Program-made: the position numbers and the translations under genes
The notes under the pieces: model-generated
Told to the model about the DNA's origin: nothing
The model's database searches: none
What the model saw: the letters and a program-made list of their open reading frames with translations, nothing else
NCBI GenBank assembly: GCA_964354135.1
Contig: CAYGZA010000302.1
Span: forward strand, 1-8,357
Direction of reading: 5' to 3'
Length of the DNA stretch: 8,357 bases
From: CAYGZA01 sp964354135
GTDB taxonomy: Bacteria > Planctomycetota > Planctomycetia > Pirellulales > Thermoguttaceae
Part shown: piece after piece, positions 5,465 through 8,357 of the stretch
Layout: every line of letters begins with the position of its first letter
Numbering within the stretch: the first letter of the stretch is position 1

Positions 5465-7093
5465 ATGTCGCAGCCCGTCGCCGTGATTTCCGCAGAAGCC
5501 GCCGCGGCACCGCCGGTTGCCATTCCTGTGTCGTCCGGTGAGGAATCGCCGGACGTGGCCATCGTCGCCAGCGCCCGCATCCAAGACCTGGCGCCCGACG
5601 CGGACGGCTTGAAGACCGACTCCCTGGCTGCCAGCGTAGTGATTCTGCTGGTTCTGACGGTTGTGCAGCGGCTGGTCGGTTTCTTGCGCGGAATCCTCTT
5701 CTGCCGCTGGCTCGACGCCGAGCAGTTGGGCCAGTGGGACATGGCCTACGGCTTCCTGATGCTCGCCGCCCCGCTGGCCGTCTTCGGGCTTCCCGGCAGC
5801 CTCGGACGCTACGTGGAGCACTATCGCCAGCGGGGGCAGCTCCGGCCGTTCTTGCGCCGCACGACGGCCTGCACGCTCTTGCTTGCGGTGTTGGCCGTTC
5901 TGGCCGTGGCCTGGGGCCGGACGTGGCTCTCGGACCTCGTCTTCGGTAGCGCAAGCCACCGCGAGATGATGCTGCTCTTGGCGATCGGCCTGGGAGTGGT
6001 CATTGTCTACAACTTCCTGATTTCGCTCTATACCGCGCTGCGGCAGGTCAAGCTCGTCTCTGCCATCCAGTTTGCCGGCAGCGTCCTGTTTGCCCTCGTG
6101 GGGGTCGGCCTGCTGCTGGCGTGGAGAACCGGCCCCGAAAGCGTGGTGATCGCGTTTCTCGCGTCATGCCTGCTCGCCTCCGCAGTGCCCTTGCTCTGGT
6201 GGAAGAGCATCCGGCCGAGACCGTCCCCAGCCGCCGCTTCCCTGCCGAACCGCTCGCTGTGGGCCAAGGTCCTGCCCTTTGCCCTCTCGCTCTGGGTGAC
6301 CAACTGGCTCTCCAATCTCTTCGCGCTGGCCGACCGCTTCATGATCGTCCACTACGGCGGGCTGCCGCCGGCCGATGCCCTGAACATGGTCGGCCAATAC
6401 CACACCGCCCGGATCTTCCCCGTGCTGTTCGTCGGCGTGGCCGAGTTGCTCGCCGCCGTGATCACGCCGCACCTGAGCTCCGATTGGGAAGCCGGCCGGT
6501 CCGCCCGCGTGTCGCAGCGGCTGGGCCTGATCCTCAAGGGATCCGGCGTCGGGCTGGTCGCGGCCTCGACCCTCGTGCTCGTCGTGGCCCCCGTGCTCTT
6601 CAACGTGGTTTGGCAGGAGCGCTACGGCGACGGCCTCTTGGTCCTGCCGTGGGCGCTCGTGTGCAGCGTCTGGACCGGGTTGGCCCTGATCTCCTGCAAC
6701 TACGTCTGGTGCGCCGAGAAGTCCCGCTACGTCAGCCTCACGCTCCTGGCCGGCCTGGCGCTCAACGTGGCGATGAACCTCTTCCTACTCCCGTACCTGG
6801 GCCTCTTGGGTGCGGTGTTGGCCGCCGCGGTCGCCCGCCTTGCCGCCCTGGGGCTGCTCTGGTGGTTTGCCTGGCGGCTGGGGATGCACGTCGACCGCGG
6901 GCTGGTGATCGTTGCCACCCTGCCGCTCCTGCTCTGTCTGGGGCCCTGGGCTGCGATGATCGCGCTGGTTGCCGTTCTCCTCGGACTCGTCCCGGGCGCG
7001 CATTGCTTCAATCGAGGGGAAAAGGACCGCTTGGCCGATATGGCCCGGCAGGCCTGGCTCTCGCTCCCGCGAAGAACAAACGAGCGCGTTTGA
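5465..7093 (+). CDS. Wzx-like polysaccharide flippase (MOP/PST family)
   Basis: This 542-aa inner-membrane protein probably flips lipid-linked glycans from the cytoplasmic to the periplasmic face. After a hydrophilic Ala/Pro-rich segment (1-53), many hydrophobic segments follow, roughly a dozen or more. The first runs from about 54 (SLAASVVILLVLTVVQRLVGFLRGILF, giving the family's typical Q-R..G-F/x-R pattern), followed by YGFLMLAAPLAVFGLPGSLGRYVEHY, the P-G-S..R-Y block usual in this family. Later features are LSLWVTNWLSNLFALADRFMIVHYGG, typical of the second half, and a basic C-terminal tail. The length is slightly above the usual 420-520 aa because of the N-terminal extension. It is divergent from the amidotransferase operon, with a shared 235-bp upstream region, so the two may be co-regulated. 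Export of the product decorated by the minus-strand genes is inferred from position. The substrate cannot be predicted, and the alternative names polysaccharide biosynthesis protein or MATE-like transporter describe the same fold. Confidence 0.88.
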   Translation: MSQPVAVISAEAAAAPPVAIPVSSGEESPDVAIVASARIQDLAPDADGLKTDSLAASVVILLVLTVVQRLVGFLRGILFCRWLDAEQLGQWDMAYGFLMLAAPLAVFGLPGSLGRYVEHYRQRGQLRPFLRRTTACTLLLAVLAVLAVAWGRTWLSDLVFGSASHREMMLLLAIGLGVVIVYNFLISLYTALRQVKLVSAIQFAGSVLFALVGVGLLLAWRTGPESVVIAFLASCLLASAVPLLWWKSIRPRPSPAAASLPNRSLWAKVLPFALSLWVTNWLSNLFALADRFMIVHYGGLPPADALNMVGQYHTARIFPVLFVGVAELLAAVITPHLSSDWEAGRSARVSQRLGLILKGSGVGLVAASTLVLVVAPVLFNVVWQERYGDGLLVLPWALVCSVWTGLALISCNYVWCAEKSRYVSLTLLAGLALNVAMNLFLLPYLGLLGAVLAAAVARLAALGLLWWFAWRLGMHVDRGLVIVATLPLLLCLGPWAAMIALVAVLLGLVPGAHCFNRGEKDRLADMARQAWLSLPRRTNERV

Positions 7094-7099
7094 ACGGGT

Positions 7100-7207
7100 T
7101 TGCGTGATCCCGGGAGGGCGAGGCCCCTGCCGAGCCGAGAAGTAAGCGCGAGTCGGGCGACCAGCAGCACGGCTCGGCCTGAGCCTCGCCATCCCGGAAT
7201 CGTGCAA
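7100..7207. repeat. REP/REPIN-like long inverted repeat
   Basis: Two 38-nt arms, 7100-7137 and 7170-7207, are reverse complements with 31 Watson-Crick pairs, two G-T pairs and five mismatches, around a 32-nt loop. The core GGGCGAGGC...CCGAGCCG on the left pairs with CGGCTCGG...GCCTCGCC on the right. The element begins 6 nt after the flippase stop. Spurious reading frames across it give PGGRGPCRAEK-stop, GSAGASPSR and GEAQAEP, peptides I recall recurring in planctomycete annotations, which points to a dispersed family rather than a unique hairpin. Such elements are mobilised in trans by REP-associated tyrosine transposases, none of which is in the window. As RNA it would fold strongly and could end or protect the flippase mRNA. 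Confidence 0.75.
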
Positions 7208-7263
7208 CGTCCTTCGGGGGCCGCTGGCGTCCACGTCTGGTAGTGCCCAATCGTTTGGCCGTG

Positions 7264-7272
7264 TGGTATGAT
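7264..7272 (+). promoter_or_regulatory. Extended -10 promoter, likely giving a leaderless thiF-type mRNA
   Basis: TGGTATGAT combines the TGn extension with a hexamer matching TATAAT at five of six bases. No -35 is recognisable 15-19 bp upstream, as expected when the extended element substitutes for it. The hexamer ends 7 nt before the ATG at 7280, so transcription would begin at or beside the A of that codon. No Shine-Dalgarno precedes either possible start, which fits leaderless translation. Confidence 0.5.
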
Positions 7273-7279
7273 CTTCGCT

Positions 7280-8308
7280 ATGAACCATCTCGACCGCTAC
7301 GTGCGGCAAATCCGCTATCCGCCGTTGGGCCCCGAGGGACAGGCACGGCTCGCCAAGAGCCGGGTGCTCGTCTGCGGCTGCGGGGCCCTCGGGAGCATGT
7401 TGGCCAACACGCTGGTCCGCGCCGGCGTGGGCCTGGTGCGGATCGTGGACCGCGATTTCGTCGAGACCAACAACCTCCAGCGGCAGGTGCTCTTCGACGA
7501 GCAGGACGTTGCCGAGCAGTTGCCCAAGGCGGTTGCCGCCGCCCAGAAGCTGCGGAGGATCAACTCCGAGGTCCAGGTCGAGGCCATCGTCGCCGACGTC
7601 GATCACCGGAACATCGAGCGGCTCTGCGACGGCATCGACGCCATCGTCGACGGCACGGACAATTTCGAGACCCGCTTCCTGGTCAACGACCTCGCGGTGA
7701 AACGGGGATTGCCGTGGGTCTACGGCGGCTGCCTCGGGGCGGAAGGGCAGACGATGACCATTCTGCCCGGCGAGACCCCGTGCCTGCGGTGCCTCGTGCA
7801 GGAATGCCCGCCGCCGGGGACCATGCCCACCTGCGACACGGCCGGGATCCTCGCGCCGATCGTCGGGGTGATCGCTTCCATCCAGGCGGTCGAGGCGATC
7901 AAGATCCTCAGCGGCCACCGGGAGGCGGTCTCGCGGCATCTCACGGTCGTGGAGCTATGGGACAGTTGCATCCGGCAGGTCAGCGTGGCGTCGCTCCGCG
8001 AGCAGGTCGACTGCCCGACGTGCAAGCGGGGCGAGTTTTCCTGGCTGGCCGGCAAAGAAGGGAGCCACACGGCGGTCCTCTGCGGCCGCAACGCCGTGCA
8101 GTTGACCCACCAGGGAGCCGGCGTCTCGCTGGAGCAACTCGCCCGCCAGCTCGAAGGGGTCGGCCAGGTGAGCCGCAACCAGTTCCTCCTGCGCCTCAAG
8201 GTGGACCAGTACGAGCTGACCGTCTTTCCCGACGGCCGCTCAATCATCGCCGGTACCAACGACGTTCCCACCGCCCGGACGGTTTACGCCAAGTACATCG
8301 GACACTAG
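7280..8308 (+). CDS. ThiF/MoeB-family E1-like adenylyltransferase
   Basis: This 342-aa cytoplasmic enzyme adenylates the C-terminal glycine of a ThiS- or MoaD-like sulfur carrier, priming it for thiocarboxylate formation in thiamin or molybdopterin synthesis. It opens DRYVRQIRYPPLG, the usual family start. The nucleotide loop is GCGALG (33-38), Asp57 ends the strand before DFVETNNLQRQ, and DGTDNFETRF (124-133) follows. Zinc-binding pairs are Cys168/Cys171 (CLRC) and Cys245/Cys248 (CPTC). Cys185 in TCDTAGILAP is the position of the conserved MoeB/ThiF cysteine. After 250 a domain of about 90 aa with LCGRNAVQ and FPDGRSIIAGTND replaces the rhodanese domain of MOCS3-type proteins; I have seen this tail in other bacterial ThiF proteins of similar length. 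A start at 7268, four codons earlier, is possible but lies inside the candidate -10, so 7280 is preferred. ThiF, MoeB and other E1-like roles cannot be separated by eye, and no carrier gene is nearby. Confidence 0.92.
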   Translation: MNHLDRYVRQIRYPPLGPEGQARLAKSRVLVCGCGALGSMLANTLVRAGVGLVRIVDRDFVETNNLQRQVLFDEQDVAEQLPKAVAAAQKLRRINSEVQVEAIVADVDHRNIERLCDGIDAIVDGTDNFETRFLVNDLAVKRGLPWVYGGCLGAEGQTMTILPGETPCLRCLVQECPPPGTMPTCDTAGILAPIVGVIASIQAVEAIKILSGHREAVSRHLTVVELWDSCIRQVSVASLREQVDCPTCKRGEFSWLAGKEGSHTAVLCGRNAVQLTHQGAGVSLEQLARQLEGVGQVSRNQFLLRLKVDQYELTVFPDGRSIIAGTNDVPTARTVYAKYIGH

Positions 8309-8311
8309 TGT

Positions 8312-8334
8312 CCCGTCAATCTTCGATTGACGGG
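8312..8334. terminator. Perfect 10-bp hairpin after the adenylyltransferase gene
   Basis: CCCGTCAATC (8312-8321) and GATTGACGGG (8325-8334) are exact reverse complements around a 3-nt loop, starting 3 nt after the stop codon. The position suits a transcription end for this gene. No T-run follows on the plus strand and no clear A-run precedes it for the other strand, so it may act with another factor, as an mRNA 3' stabiliser, or as a target site. The remaining bases to 8357 show nothing further. Confidence 0.55.
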
Positions 8335-8357
8335 TGACGCGGAATCGTGTTTCATGG

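Noticed and set aside
3851..5959. 702-codon minus-strand open frame spanning the divergent region and flippase start
   Set aside because: It overlaps the amidotransferase in another frame and the flippase antisense, and its translation is Arg/Gly/Pro-rich without motifs.
7243..8337. 364-codon plus-strand frame overlapping the ThiF-type gene
   Set aside because: It is a frame-shifted shadow rich in Arg/Gly/Pro; the overlapping frame carries the complete E1-like motif set.
1..8357. CRISPR array, tRNA/rRNA gene, insertion sequence or phage genes
   Set aside because: I saw no regularly spaced direct repeats, no tRNA-like cloverleaf, and no transposase, integrase or structural phage protein in any credible frame.

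Overview
The window is GC-rich, densely coding bacterial DNA with long genes and short gaps. It most likely comes from a Planctomycetota genome, perhaps a Pirellulales-like lineage. This rests on GC-rich codon use, a dispersed REP-like repeat at 7100-7207 whose translations (GSAGASPSR, PGGRGPCRAEK, GEAQAEP) I recall as recurring spurious peptides in planctomycete annotations, and heptamer tandem repeats of the kind common between genes there. The assignment is inference, since no rRNA or other marker gene is present.

Layout: positions 1-95 are intergenic and begin with a GGGCAGA tandem repeat. From 5229 down to 96 the minus strand carries four genes in transcription order: a glutamine-hydrolysing asparagine synthase-type amidotransferase, then after a 254-bp gap rich in palindromes an acyl carrier protein, an AMP-forming acyl ligase 21 bp later, and a GNAT acyltransferase overlapping the ligase stop (GTGA). 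A 235-bp divergent intergenic region (5230-5464) holds a good minus-strand sigma70-type promoter (TTGACG, 18 bp, TATAAC). On the plus strand follow a Wzx-like polysaccharide flippase (5465-7093), the REP-like inverted repeat, and a ThiF/MoeB-type E1-like adenylyltransferase (7280-8308) that ends at a perfect 10-bp hairpin.

How the genes may work together: the ligase would adenylate a carboxylic acid and load it on the phosphopantetheine arm of the ACP, the GNAT protein would pass an acyl group to an amino group (probably on a nucleotide- or lipid-linked sugar), the AsnB-type enzyme would amidate a carboxylate, and the flippase would export the lipid-linked glycan. This resembles accessory genes of exopolysaccharide/exosortase-type loci, but no glycosyltransferase, polymerase or exosortase lies in the window, so the pathway is inferred from context. 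The ThiF-family gene belongs to sulfur-carrier activation (thiamin or molybdopterin) and looks independent of the polysaccharide genes. It appears to have its own extended -10 promoter placed so that the mRNA would be leaderless.
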